The notes under the pieces are model-generated. The model saw only the letters and a list, made by a program, of their open reading frames with translations. It made no database searches and was not told the DNA's origin. Of a DNA stretch of 64,000 bases, positions 16,846 through 27,032 are shown piece after piece (position 1 is the first letter of the stretch; each line of letters opens with the position of its first letter). Origin of the DNA: DATARR01 sp036376245. GTDB taxonomy: Bacteria > Acidobacteriota > Thermoanaerobaculia > Multivoradales > UBA5704. The DNA is taken from assembly GCA_036376245.1 (NCBI GenBank), contig DASVAS010000007.1, positions 1 to 64,000 on the forward strand. The letters are read 5' to 3'. A program made the position numbers and the translations under genes.

Positions 16846-18348
16846 ATGTCCGACCACCTGCTGATCCTCCGACTCTCCGGCGACTTCTACACCAAGGCGC
16901 GGAAGACCCGGATGCGGTTCTTCCGCCGCCTGGTGGCGAACCTGGAGGCCGCGCTCAAGGCGCACGGCATCCCCTATCGGCTCCAGCCCACCTGGAGCCG
17001 CCTCTACCTGGAGACGCCCGACCCCGGGGCGGCCGAAGTGCTGGCGCGGGTGTTCGGCGTGCAGTCGGTCTCCGAGGTCCAGCGCCGTCCCTGGGAGCGG
17101 CTGGAGGACGTCGTGGCCACGGGCGTCGAGATCTTCGGGGAGGCCGTGCAAGGGAAGAGCTTCGCCGTGCGGGCCACCCGCCGGGGGGATCGGGACCGCA
17201 TCGGCTTCGACTCCACCCGGGTGGAGATCGCCCTCGGCCGCGCCCTCCTGGACGCCGGCGCGGCGCGAGTGAACCTCTCCGAGCCCGAGGTGACGGCCCA
17301 CGTCGAGCTGGAGCCGGGGGCGGCCCACTTCTTTTTCGACAAGGTGCGGGGGACGGGCGGCCTGCCCATCGGCGTCGAGGGCCGGGCCATGGCGCTGGTC
17401 TCCGGCGGCTTCGACTCGGCGGTGGCGAGCTGGCTGATGCTCAAGCGCGGCGTGCAGCTCGACTACGTCTTCTGCAACCTCGCCGGCTCGGCCCACCGGC
17501 TGGGCGTGCTCAAGGTCATGAAGCGGATGACGGAGCTGTGGAGCTACGGCTACTCTCCCCGGCTCCACGAGGTGGACCTTTCGCCGCTGCTCTCCGAGCT
17601 GCGGGAAAAGGTGCAGCCGCACAACTGGCAGGTGGTGCTGAAGCGGCTCATCCTGCGCGCCGGCGCCATGGTGGCCCACCGCGGCGGCCGCTTCGGCATC
17701 GTCACCGGCGACGCCATCGGGCAGGTCTCCTCCCAGACGCTGCAGAACCTGGCGGTGATCTCCCAGGCCGTCCCCGAGGTTCTGATCCTGCGCCCCCTCC
17801 TGGGCTTCAACAAGGAGGAGATCATGGACATGGCCCGCCGGATCGGGATCTACGACCTCTCGGCGGCGGTCTCCGAGTACTGCGACCTGGCGCCGCCCAA
17901 GCCCACCACCCGCGCCGCCCTCCAGGACGTCTTGAGCGACGAGGCCGCCCTGGACCTCAGCCGGTTGGGCGAGCTGATCGACGTCCGCCGCGTCACCCAT
18001 CTGCCCAGCTTCGATCCCGAGAGCGTCGAGATCGTCCCCGAGGTGGACCGGATCCCCGCGGGCGCCACGGTCATCGACCTGCGGACCGCCAACGACTTCC
18101 GGGGCTGGCACTATCCGGGCGCCCTGCACCTGGACCTCCCCCACGCCCTGGCGGCCTACCCCTCCTTCGACCGCGGGCGGCCCTACGTACTGGTCTGCGA
18201 GGTGGGGCTGAAGAGCGCGCACCTGGCCGAGAAGATGCGCGAGGCGGGATTCGAGGCGTTCCAGTTCAGGGGAGGCTTGAAGGGGCTGATGGGACTGGCG
18301 GGGGAGGAGGCGGCTGCTTTGCTGACAGCGCCCGCGGTCAGGGATTAG
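16846..18348 (+). CDS. thiI: tRNA 4-thiouridine / thiamine sulfurtransferase ThiI with rhodanese domain
   Basis: A 500-residue enzyme that adenylates and thiolates U8 of tRNA, and supplies sulfur for thiamine thiazole in some species. The N-terminal ferredoxin-like/THUMP region spans about residues 1-170. The PP-loop SGGFDSAVASW lies near residue 185. GEALGQVSSQT-like DAIGQVSSQTLQNL follows, then SEYCDLAPPKPT with the conserved cysteine. The C-terminal rhodanese domain at about 400-490 has its active Cys in LVCEVGLKSA. Length and order match the long ThiI form. It starts 13 bp after the preceding gene. Confidence 0.95.
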   Translation: MSDHLLILRLSGDFYTKARKTRMRFFRRLVANLEAALKAHGIPYRLQPTWSRLYLETPDPGAAEVLARVFGVQSVSEVQRRPWERLEDVVATGVEIFGEAVQGKSFAVRATRRGDRDRIGFDSTRVEIALGRALLDAGAARVNLSEPEVTAHVELEPGAAHFFFDKVRGTGGLPIGVEGRAMALVSGGFDSAVASWLMLKRGVQLDYVFCNLAGSAHRLGVLKVMKRMTELWSYGYSPRLHEVDLSPLLSELREKVQPHNWQVVLKRLILRAGAMVAHRGGRFGIVTGDAIGQVSSQTLQNLAVISQAVPEVLILRPLLGFNKEEIMDMARRIGIYDLSAAVSEYCDLAPPKPTTRAALQDVLSDEAALDLSRLGELIDVRRVTHLPSFDPESVEIVPEVDRIPAGATVIDLRTANDFRGWHYPGALHLDLPHALAAYPSFDRGRPYVLVCEVGLKSAHLAEKMREAGFEAFQFRGGLKGLMGLAGEEAAALLTAPAVRD

Positions 18349-18366
18349 TGCCGGCTGGGGCGCCAT

Positions 18367-18546
18367 GCCCTTCGAGACCTCACCCTCGGTCCCTCTCCCA
18401 TCTCCCTGCCGCCCGCCCCCGGGAGAGGGAGGTCTCTACGCTTGAGGTCTTCTTGGTCTCGGCAAGATCGTCTCCTCATCGTTCCCCCTCTCCCGGTCGG
18501 GCGGGAGGGGGTGGGAGAGGGGGCCAGGGGGTGAGGTCTCGGAGGG
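18367..18546 (+). repeat. Dispersed 180-bp GGGAGAGGG-type repeat, copy 1
   Basis: It starts GCCCTTCGAGACCTCACCCT and contains two inverted CCCTCTCCC/GGGAGAGGG pairs. It ends with GGGGGTGAGG followed by GGAGGG. The same element, about 180 bp in the same orientation and with scattered mismatches, lies at 50927-51107. It fills the 234-bp space between the convergent ends of thiI and the thioesterase gene. No coding potential is seen. Confidence 0.75.
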
Positions 18547-18582
18547 AAGGCGGTCCCAGCCAGCAGCTCCGCCCTGAAGACC

Positions 18583-19095
18583 CTACTCTCTATCCGTCAC
18601 CTTCTTCAGCAGGATCTTGAACCGGGCCGGGTCGATCTTCAGGAACAGCGCCCGGGCTTCGGCGAAGGGCTGGCCCTCGGCGTCGAGGAGCACCCCGCGG
18701 GTCCAGACCTTCCGCTCGTCCACGCGGTCGACCCAGGCTTCCAGGGTGGCGTCGGTGCCCAGAGGGAGCATACGGCGGAAGCTGGTGTCGAGCTGGGCGG
18801 CCACCACCTTGTGCCCCGCCATCCAGGCGGCGGCCCCCATGGCTTCGTCGAGGACGGCGGCCATGCTGCCGCCGTGGGCGTGGCCGGGCGGACCCTCGGC
18901 GCCGGGGCCGAACCAGGCCCGGCCGACCAGCCGGTCGTCGCTCTCGCGCCGGAAGTAGCGCACCCGCAGGCGTCCCCCCGCCGGCTCGCCGGAGACGAAC
19001 GATCCCCGTCCTCCTTCGATCCGGAGCGGATCGGCCGGGATCCATCCCGGCTCCGGCACGACCTCCGGGGCGGCGGCGGGCTTGTGGGCGCTCAT
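18583..19095 (-). CDS. Hotdog-fold thioesterase (PaaI/4HBT-like)
   Basis: A 170-residue protein whose core, residues 55-165, has the hotdog elements GHAHGGSMAAVLDEAMG (central helix with the conserved acid) and QLDTSFRRMLPLGT. These are typical of PaaI/YbgC-type acyl-CoA thioesterases. The substrate is unknown. It is transcribed away from the PAS-GGDEF-EAL gene and ends next to repeat copy 1. Confidence 0.87.
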   Translation of the reverse strand: MSAHKPAAAPEVVPEPGWIPADPLRIEGGRGSFVSGEPAGGRLRVRYFRRESDDRLVGRAWFGPGAEGPPGHAHGGSMAAVLDEAMGAAAWMAGHKVVAAQLDTSFRRMLPLGTDATLEAWVDRVDERKVWTRGVLLDAEGQPFAEARALFLKIDPARFKILLKKVTDRE

Positions 19096-19219
19096 GGGTC
19101 CGCAACTCTACCGCAGAGCCGGAGGATTGATTCCCTTGCGCTGACTCCGAAAGACGCTTATTCTGATCGGTACCTTTATTTTCGCGAGTGGGACGTCGTG
19201 TTCCCCGGAGATCGGGTCC

Positions 19220-22177
19220 TTGATTGGCGAACGGCGGGACGTTTCGATCAGACCAGTAGCGAACGCGGCGGATCTTCCGGTCCGCTACACCGACCACTGG
19301 TTCCGCACCCTCGCCGAGTCCACCTCCACCGCCATCTTCGTCTACCGCTCCGACCGTCTCCTCTACGTCAACCCCGCCTGTGAGGAGCTCACCGGGTACA
19401 CGACGGAGGAGCTGAAGGCCAAGGTTCCCTGGGACCTCTCTCCCGCGGACAGCCAGCCCCACGCCCGGGACCGCGGCATGGCCCGCCTGCGCGGCGAGCC
19501 GGTGCCGGAGCGCTACGAAGCCCCCATCCTCACCAAGGACGGACGCGAGAAGTGGATCGACCTCACCGCGGCCGTCATCCGGTTGGAGGATGGGGAATCG
19601 GCCGTCCTGGCCACCGCCGTGGACATCACCGAGCGCAAGCGGGTCGAGGTCGCCCTGCGGGAGAGCAACGCCCGCCTGGAGCTCGCCCAGCGCGTGGCCG
19701 GCGTGGTGACCTGGGAATGGGATCTCCTGACCGACGAGATGATCGTCTCGCCCCACGCCGCCGAGGTCTTCGGCGTGCGCGCCGGGGATCTCTGGACGAC
19801 CGGCCGGGCCTTCATGGACGCGGTCGATCCCGGGGACCGGGAGCGGTTGGTGGAAGCCCTCCGGCACTGTACCGAGGGAGGGCGGGACCTCGCCCTGGAG
19901 CTGCGCGTGCTCGGGCCGGACGGCAGGCTGCGCTGGCTCTCCGAGCGCGGCCAGGCACTGCGCGACGCCGCCGGCGTCGCCGTCCGCCTGATCGGCGTGG
20001 CGCACGACATCACCACCCGCAAGCTGGGGGAGGAGCGGCTGCGGGCGATCGTCGAAGGGACCTCCTCCACCACCGGCGCGGACTTCCTGCGCTCCCTCGT
20101 GCGCCACCTCTCCGCCGCCCTGGACATGGAGTACGCCTTCGTCTCCGAGGTGGTCGGCGAGGGGGTGGCGCGGGTGAGGCTTCTCGCCTTCTGGGCCGGC
20201 GACGGCTACGCCGAGCCCTACGAGTACGACCTCGCGGGCACGCCCTGCGAGGACGTGGTGGGCAGGGAGATCTGCTTCCACCCCTCGGGGACCTGGCGCC
20301 GGTTCCCCGGCGATCCCTGGGTGCGGGAAAACGCCATCGAGAGCTACATCGCCCTGCCGCTCTTCGACCGCGCCGACCGTCCTCTCGGCCACATGGGGGT
20401 CATGAGCGCCGATCCGATGGCGGAGGATTCGTCCGCCATCTCCATCCTCAAGATCTTCGCCGCCCGCGCCGCCGCCGAGATCGAGCGCGGGCTCACCGAG
20501 GACGCGCTGGCCCACGAGAAGGACCGCGCGCAGGTGACCCTCGCCTCGATCGGCGACGGCGTCATCCGCACCGACGCGGTCGGCGTCGTCGACTACCTCA
20601 ATCCGGTGGCCGAGAAGCTGACCGGCTGGAGCGCCGCCGAAGCCTGCGGCCAGCCCGTGGACCGGATCTTCCGGGTGATCGACGAGGGCAGCGGCAAGCC
20701 GCTCCCCAACGCCGTCGAGCGCTGCCTTGCCGAGGGCCGGGTGATCGAGCACGCTGGCTACTCGATGCTGGTGCGGCGCGACAGCCACGAGTTCGCCATC
20801 CGCGACTCCGTGGCCCCCATCCAGGACCGACAGGGGCGGACCACCGGCAGCGTCCTCGTCTTCAAGGACGTGACCCAGCTCCGGGGCATGGAGCGGGAGA
20901 TGATCTATCTCGCCCGCCACGACCCCCTGACCGGGCTGATCAACCGCCGCGAGTTCGAGAAGCGTCTCCAGCACTGCCTCGACACCGCCTACGAGGACGG
21001 GCGGGAGCACGCCGTCTTCTACCTCGACCTGGACGAGTTCAAGGTGGTCAACGACACCTGCGGCCACCTGGCCGGGGACGAGCTGCTCAAGCAGCTCACC
21101 ACCCTGCTGCGCTCGCACATGCGCAAGACCGACACCCTGGCCCGGCTGGGCGGCGACGAGTTCGGCGTGCTGCTGGAGGACGCCAGCCTGGAGGTGGCCC
21201 GCGAGCTCGGGGAGCGCCTGCGCGCCGCCGTCCGCCAGTACCGCTTCGGCTGGCAGGAGCGCATCTTCGAGATTGGCGTCTCGATCGGCCTCGTGCCGAT
21301 CACCGGCGAGAGCGGCGACATGGCCCAGGTCCTCTCCGCCGCCGACGCCGCCTGCTACGTGGCCAAGGAGAGCGGCCGCAACCGCATGCACGAGTACCAG
21401 CCGGACGACCGCGCCCTCGCCGAGCGCTACGGCGAGATGCAGTGGATCTACCGCATCCACAAGGCGTTCGCCGAGCACCGCTTCTGCCTCTACCGGCAGA
21501 GCATCCACCCGCTGGGCGCCGCGGCCGACGAGCCTCCCCTGTGCGAAGTCTTCATCCGCATGCTCGACGAGGACGGCCGTATCGCCACCCCCGCGGCCTT
21601 CATCCCGGCGGCCGAGCGCTACCACCTGATCGCCTCCATCGACCGCTGGGTGATCCACTCGGCGTTCATGGCCCTGGCCTGCGGCACCCTCTCCCACGGC
21701 GACACCACCCGCTTCGCCATCAATCTCTCGGGCCAGTCGGTGGGGGACGAGGCGTTCCTGGAGTACGTGCTCTCCGAGATCGAGGCCACCGGCATCTCGC
21801 CCGAGCGGATCTTCTTCGAGATCACCGAGACGGCGGCCGTGGGCAACCTGGCCAAGGCCATGGAGTTCATCCATGTCCTCAAAGGGCTGGGGTTCCACTT
21901 CGTTCTCGACGACTTCGGCAGCGGCCTCTCCTCGTTCGCCTATCTGAAGAACCTGGAGGTGGACTTTCTGAAGATCGACGGCGGTTTCGTGCGGGACATG
22001 GCGGGCAGCTCAGTCCAGCGCGCTCTGGTGGAATCCATTCACCAGATCGGCCAGGTGATGGGCATCCGGACCATCGCGGAGTCGGTGGAGGACCGGACCA
22101 CCCTGGAGATCCTGCGGGAGATCGGCGTCGATTATGCCCAGGGCTACGGCTTGTCGGTGCCAGAGCCTTTGATTTAG
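19220..22177 (+). CDS. PAS/GAF sensor with GGDEF and EAL domains (cyclic-di-GMP turnover)
   Basis: A 985-residue cytoplasmic sensor. PAS domains lie at about residues 25-150, 150-270 and 430-555, with a GAF-like domain at about 275-430. GGDEF spans about 565-720 with intact LGGDEF and an RKTD I-site five residues upstream. EAL spans about 735-980. In EAL the signature is EVFIRM rather than EAL, but INLS, FEITE, DDFGSG and LKID metal and catalytic positions are kept. The TTG at 19220 is taken as start with GGAG about 10 nt upstream. The next gene, 133 bp downstream, is a shorter paralogue. Confidence 0.92.
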   Translation: MIGERRDVSIRPVANAADLPVRYTDHWFRTLAESTSTAIFVYRSDRLLYVNPACEELTGYTTEELKAKVPWDLSPADSQPHARDRGMARLRGEPVPERYEAPILTKDGREKWIDLTAAVIRLEDGESAVLATAVDITERKRVEVALRESNARLELAQRVAGVVTWEWDLLTDEMIVSPHAAEVFGVRAGDLWTTGRAFMDAVDPGDRERLVEALRHCTEGGRDLALELRVLGPDGRLRWLSERGQALRDAAGVAVRLIGVAHDITTRKLGEERLRAIVEGTSSTTGADFLRSLVRHLSAALDMEYAFVSEVVGEGVARVRLLAFWAGDGYAEPYEYDLAGTPCEDVVGREICFHPSGTWRRFPGDPWVRENAIESYIALPLFDRADRPLGHMGVMSADPMAEDSSAISILKIFAARAAAEIERGLTEDALAHEKDRAQVTLASIGDGVIRTDAVGVVDYLNPVAEKLTGWSAAEACGQPVDRIFRVIDEGSGKPLPNAVERCLAEGRVIEHAGYSMLVRRDSHEFAIRDSVAPIQDRQGRTTGSVLVFKDVTQLRGMEREMIYLARHDPLTGLINRREFEKRLQHCLDTAYEDGREHAVFYLDLDEFKVVNDTCGHLAGDELLKQLTTLLRSHMRKTDTLARLGGDEFGVLLEDASLEVARELGERLRAAVRQYRFGWQERIFEIGVSIGLVPITGESGDMAQVLSAADAACYVAKESGRNRMHEYQPDDRALAERYGEMQWIYRIHKAFAEHRFCLYRQSIHPLGAAADEPPLCEVFIRMLDEDGRIATPAAFIPAAERYHLIASIDRWVIHSAFMALACGTLSHGDTTRFAINLSGQSVGDEAFLEYVLSEIEATGISPERIFFEITETAAVGNLAKAMEFIHVLKGLGFHFVLDDFGSGLSSFAYLKNLEVDFLKIDGGFVRDMAGSSVQRALVESIHQIGQVMGIRTIAESVEDRTTLEILREIGVDYAQGYGLSVPEPLI

Positions 22178-22189
22178 CGACTTTACAAG

Positions 22190-22213
22190 CCAGGGAGGGA
22201 AATTTTTCCCTGG
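22190..22213. terminator. Possible transcript-end hairpin after the first GGDEF-EAL gene
   Basis: CCAGGGA at 22190-22196 pairs with TCCCTGG at 22207-22213 across a 10-nt loop that itself contains AAATTTT. It begins 13 bp after the stop codon. No U-tract follows, so termination is uncertain. Confidence 0.35.
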
Positions 22214-22216
22214 ATC

Positions 22217-22246
22217 TCCCCCTCTTCTCCGGGAGAGGGGGCTGAG
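22217..22246 (+). repeat. Short fragment of the GGGAGAGGG-type dispersed repeat
   Basis: A 30-bp inverted-repeat fragment with CTCCCCCTCTTCTCC followed by GGGAGAGGGGG and GCTGAG. It matches the core of the elements at 18367, 46794, 50927 and 58441. It lies between the two GGDEF-EAL genes. Confidence 0.55.
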
Positions 22247-22310
22247 GCGGTGGGGACCTCCCGGGCGCGCTTCTTGCTTTCCAGATGCGCGTCCCTACGA
22301 AAAGGGCTCT

Positions 22311-24479
22311 ATGGCACCGCTATCGTCTCTGACCGCTCTTCCCCCAGCCGACGACAACTCCGCGCCGGATCTGGAGGTGCGTTTCAACGGCGACGAGCGG
22401 CTGCCGTTCGCGCGCCCGCGGGCCTCCGCCCTGGCCGCCGAGGCGGTGGACGCCCGGCTCCGCCTCCTGATCGAGCCGGTCCCGGCCATCGTCTGGACCA
22501 CCGATCTCGACTTGTGTTTCAGCTCCGGCCTGGGAGGAGGGCTCGCCTCCTTCGGCCTCCAGGCCAAGCCCGGCACCAGCCTCTTCGACTACTACGGCAC
22601 GCCCGATCCGGACGCCCTGCCCATCCGCGCCCACCGTCTGGCGCTGCAGGGGGAGTCGGTTTCCTTCGAGCAGCAGTTGGAAGGCCGGACCTTCCAGACC
22701 CGCATCGAGCCCCTCCGGGACGCCGACGGCGAGATCACCGGCTGCGTGGGCATCGCGGTGGACATCACCGAGCGCAAGCAGGCCGAAGAGGCTCTCTACC
22801 GGGAGAAGGAACGCGCCCAGGTCACCCTCGCCTCCATCGGCGACGGCGTGATCCGCGCCGACCCCCAGGGCCGCATCGACTACCTCAACCTCGTGGCCGA
22901 GACCCTGACCGGCTGGAAGGCCGAGGACGCCATCGGCCGCACCGTGGGCGAGGTCTTCCGCCTGGTGGACGAGATCACCCGCAAGCCGCTGGGGGACCCC
23001 GTGGTCCGCTGCCTGGACGAGAGCCGGGTGGTGGAGTCGCCGGGCAACGTCCTGTTGCTTTCGGCGGACGGCAAGGAATACTCGGTGCGCGATTCGGCGG
23101 CGCCCATCTACGACCGCCGGGGCGGCGCCCTCGGGGCCGTCCTGGTGTTCAAGGATGTCACCGAGCTGCGGGGCATGGAGCGCGAGATGATCTACCTCGC
23201 GAGCCACGACCCCCTGACCGGGCTGATCAACCGCCGCGAGTTCGAGGTGCGTCTCAAGCGGGCCATCCGCGGCGCCCGCGCCGACCGCCGGCAGCACGTG
23301 CTGCTCTACCTGGACCTCGACGAGTTCAAGGTGGTCAACGACACCTGCGGGCACCTGGTCGGCGACGAGATGCTCAAGCAGATCACCGCCCTGCTGCGCT
23401 CGCGCGTGCGGCGGAGCGACCTGCTGGCGCGGCTGGGCGGCGACGAGTTCGGCGTCCTCCTGGAGGACTGCCCCATCGACCACGCGCGGCAGATCGCCGA
23501 GGAGATGCGGCGCACCGTGCGCGAGTTCCGCTTCTGCTGGCGGGACCAGATCTTCGAGGTCGGCGTCTCCATCGGCTTCGTGCCGATCAACGCCGACAGC
23601 GGCGATCTTGCCCAGGTGCTCTCCGCCGCCGACGCCGCCTGCTACGTGGCCAAGGACAGCGGCCGCAACCGCGTCCACGAGTACGAGCTGGACGACACCC
23701 TGGTGGCCGAGCGCTACGGCGAGATGCAGTGGATCCACCGCATCCACCGCGCCTTCGAGGACCGCCGCTTCCGGCTCTACTACCAGCTCATCCAGCCCCT
23801 GGGCGCCGAGAACAGCTCCCGGGATCTGCTCTGCGAAGTCTTCATCCGCATGCTGGACCGCACGGGCAAGGCCATCGAGCCTTCGGCCTTCATCGCCGCG
23901 GCGGAGCGGTACCACCTCATCGGCTCCCTCGACCGCTGGGTCGTCAAGACCGCCTTCAGCGCCCTGGCCGAGGCGCAGCGGCGGGAGTGGTCGCGCCCCG
24001 TGCTGTTCGCCATCAACCTCTCGGGCCAGTCGATCGGCGAGGAGAGCTTCCTCACCTACGTGGCCGAGGAGTTGGAGAAGAGCCACGTCGATCCCCGGCG
24101 GATCTGCTTCGAGATCACCGAGACGGCGGCCATCAGCAAGCTCGACAGCGCCATCCGGTTCATCTCGGTCCTCAAGGCCAAGGGCTGCCGCTTCATCCTG
24201 GACGACTTCGGCAGCGGCCTCTCCTCCTTCGCCTACCTGCGGGACCTGCAGGTCGATTTCCTGAAGATCGACGGCGAGTTCGTGCAGAACATGATGGAGG
24301 ACCGGGTGAAGCGGGCCATGGTGGAGTCGATCAACCAGATCGGCCACGTCATGGGCCTGCAGACCATCGGCGAATGGGTGGAGAACCGCCAGACCCTGGA
24401 GGCCCTCAAGGAGATGGGGGTCGACTACGCCCAGGGCTACTGGCTCTGCCGCCCGCAGCCGCTGGTGCACGATCTCTAG
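22311..24479 (+). CDS. PAS-GGDEF-EAL protein (cyclic-di-GMP turnover), paralogue of upstream gene
   Basis: A 722-residue protein. A degenerate PAS domain lies at about residues 45-160 and a second PAS at 165-295. GGDEF at about 300-460 has intact LGGDEF and an RRSD I-site. EAL at about 470-720 has the EVFIRM variant but retains INLS, FEITE, DDFGSG and LKID. From the second PAS onward it is very similar to the upstream protein, so the pair looks like a tandem duplication in which one copy gained or lost N-terminal sensor domains. It ends convergently with phzF, with a 4-bp overlap. Confidence 0.92.
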   Translation: MAPLSSLTALPPADDNSAPDLEVRFNGDERLPFARPRASALAAEAVDARLRLLIEPVPAIVWTTDLDLCFSSGLGGGLASFGLQAKPGTSLFDYYGTPDPDALPIRAHRLALQGESVSFEQQLEGRTFQTRIEPLRDADGEITGCVGIAVDITERKQAEEALYREKERAQVTLASIGDGVIRADPQGRIDYLNLVAETLTGWKAEDAIGRTVGEVFRLVDEITRKPLGDPVVRCLDESRVVESPGNVLLLSADGKEYSVRDSAAPIYDRRGGALGAVLVFKDVTELRGMEREMIYLASHDPLTGLINRREFEVRLKRAIRGARADRRQHVLLYLDLDEFKVVNDTCGHLVGDEMLKQITALLRSRVRRSDLLARLGGDEFGVLLEDCPIDHARQIAEEMRRTVREFRFCWRDQIFEVGVSIGFVPINADSGDLAQVLSAADAACYVAKDSGRNRVHEYELDDTLVAERYGEMQWIHRIHRAFEDRRFRLYYQLIQPLGAENSSRDLLCEVFIRMLDRTGKAIEPSAFIAAAERYHLIGSLDRWVVKTAFSALAEAQRREWSRPVLFAINLSGQSIGEESFLTYVAEELEKSHVDPRRICFEITETAAISKLDSAIRFISVLKAKGCRFILDDFGSGLSSFAYLRDLQVDFLKIDGEFVQNMMEDRVKRAMVESINQIGHVMGLQTIGEWVENRQTLEALKEMGVDYAQGYWLCRPQPLVHDL

Positions 24480-25390
24480 GCCGGAATCTCCATCGTCCCT
24501 TCGCTCATCAGCACCGCCCCGCCGCCGACGCGCACGGCGGCGACGGCGCCGTCCCGCTTGTCCACCTCCAGGTGAAGCAGGCTGGGGCGGCCCATCTCGA
24601 AGCCCTGCTCGATGACCCAGCCCAAGGTGCCGTCCCGTTGCGGGGCGCGGGGGCCGAGGTAGCCGCCGAAGGCCGCCGCGGCGCCGCCGGTGGCCGGGTC
24701 CTCCGGGATGCCCAGGGCCGGCGCGAACATGCGGGCGCGGATGTGCGAGCCGGGAAGCTCGGGATCGTAGGCGAAGACGTAGAGCTCAGGGGCGTCAGGA
24801 CCGGGGAGCAGGGCGTCCCAGCGGTCCATCCGCACGCGGGCGCGGCGCACGGCGTCGCGGTCCCGCAGCGGGATGAAGAGGAACGGCACGCCGGAGGAGA
24901 CGGTCTCGGGACGATCCGCGCCGGTCAGCAGGTCCGAGGGCTCGAGCGACAGCAGTCCGGCCAGCTCCTCGACGGACGGCGGCGGCGGACCGGCTTGCGG
25001 GAGCCGCGCCGCCCAGAGTTGGGCGAAGACGGGAGCGCCGCCCTCCGCCCGGATCGCCACCGGCACGGGGCCGACGCCCTCCTCGAACACGATGCGGGTC
25101 TCGTCGCCGGCCAGAGGGATCTCGCCGATGGCGGCGAGCACGATCGCCGTGCCCACCGTGGGATGGCCCGCGAAGGGCAGCTCCACCGCGGGGGTGAAGA
25201 TCCGCAGCCGCCGCGTGTGGCCGGGATCGTCCGGCGGCAGGACGAACACGGTCTCCGAGAGGTTCAGCTCCTTGGCGACCGTCTGCATCCTCTCGTCGGA
25301 GAGCCCCCGGCCGTCCGGAAAGACGGCCAGGGGATTGCCTCCGAAGGGCTGGTCGGTGAAGACGTCGGCGGTGAGGAAGCGGTAGCGCAC
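24476..25390 (-). CDS. PhzF family phenazine-biosynthesis-like isomerase
   Basis: A 304-residue protein of the PhzF/diaminopimelate-epimerase-like fold. The N-terminal FTDQPFGGNPLAVF, central GHPTVGTA and DPATGGAAAAFGGYL motifs are typical, and the catalytic Glu in NLSETVF is present. Members are mostly of unknown substrate; only some make phenazines, and no other phenazine gene is near. The GTG start at 25390 lies 7 bp after the pckA stop, so it is probably co-transcribed with pckA. Confidence 0.93.
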   Translation of the reverse strand: MRYRFLTADVFTDQPFGGNPLAVFPDGRGLSDERMQTVAKELNLSETVFVLPPDDPGHTRRLRIFTPAVELPFAGHPTVGTAIVLAAIGEIPLAGDETRIVFEEGVGPVPVAIRAEGGAPVFAQLWAARLPQAGPPPPSVEELAGLLSLEPSDLLTGADRPETVSSGVPFLFIPLRDRDAVRRARVRMDRWDALLPGPDAPELYVFAYDPELPGSHIRARMFAPALGIPEDPATGGAAAAFGGYLGPRAPQRDGTLGWVIEQGFEMGRPSLLHLEVDKRDGAVAAVRVGGGAVLMSEGTMEIPA

Positions 25391-25397
25391 TTGGACG

Positions 25398-27014
<1,617 letters not shown>

Positions 27015-27032
27015 TCCTCACCTCGGAAGTCG

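Noticed and set aside
18590..21898. Long open frame antisense to the first PAS-GGDEF-EAL gene
   Set aside because: GC-rich codon bias keeps the antisense frame open; the composition is His/Gly/Val-rich repeats without a domain, while the sense frame has clear PAS, GGDEF and EAL motifs.
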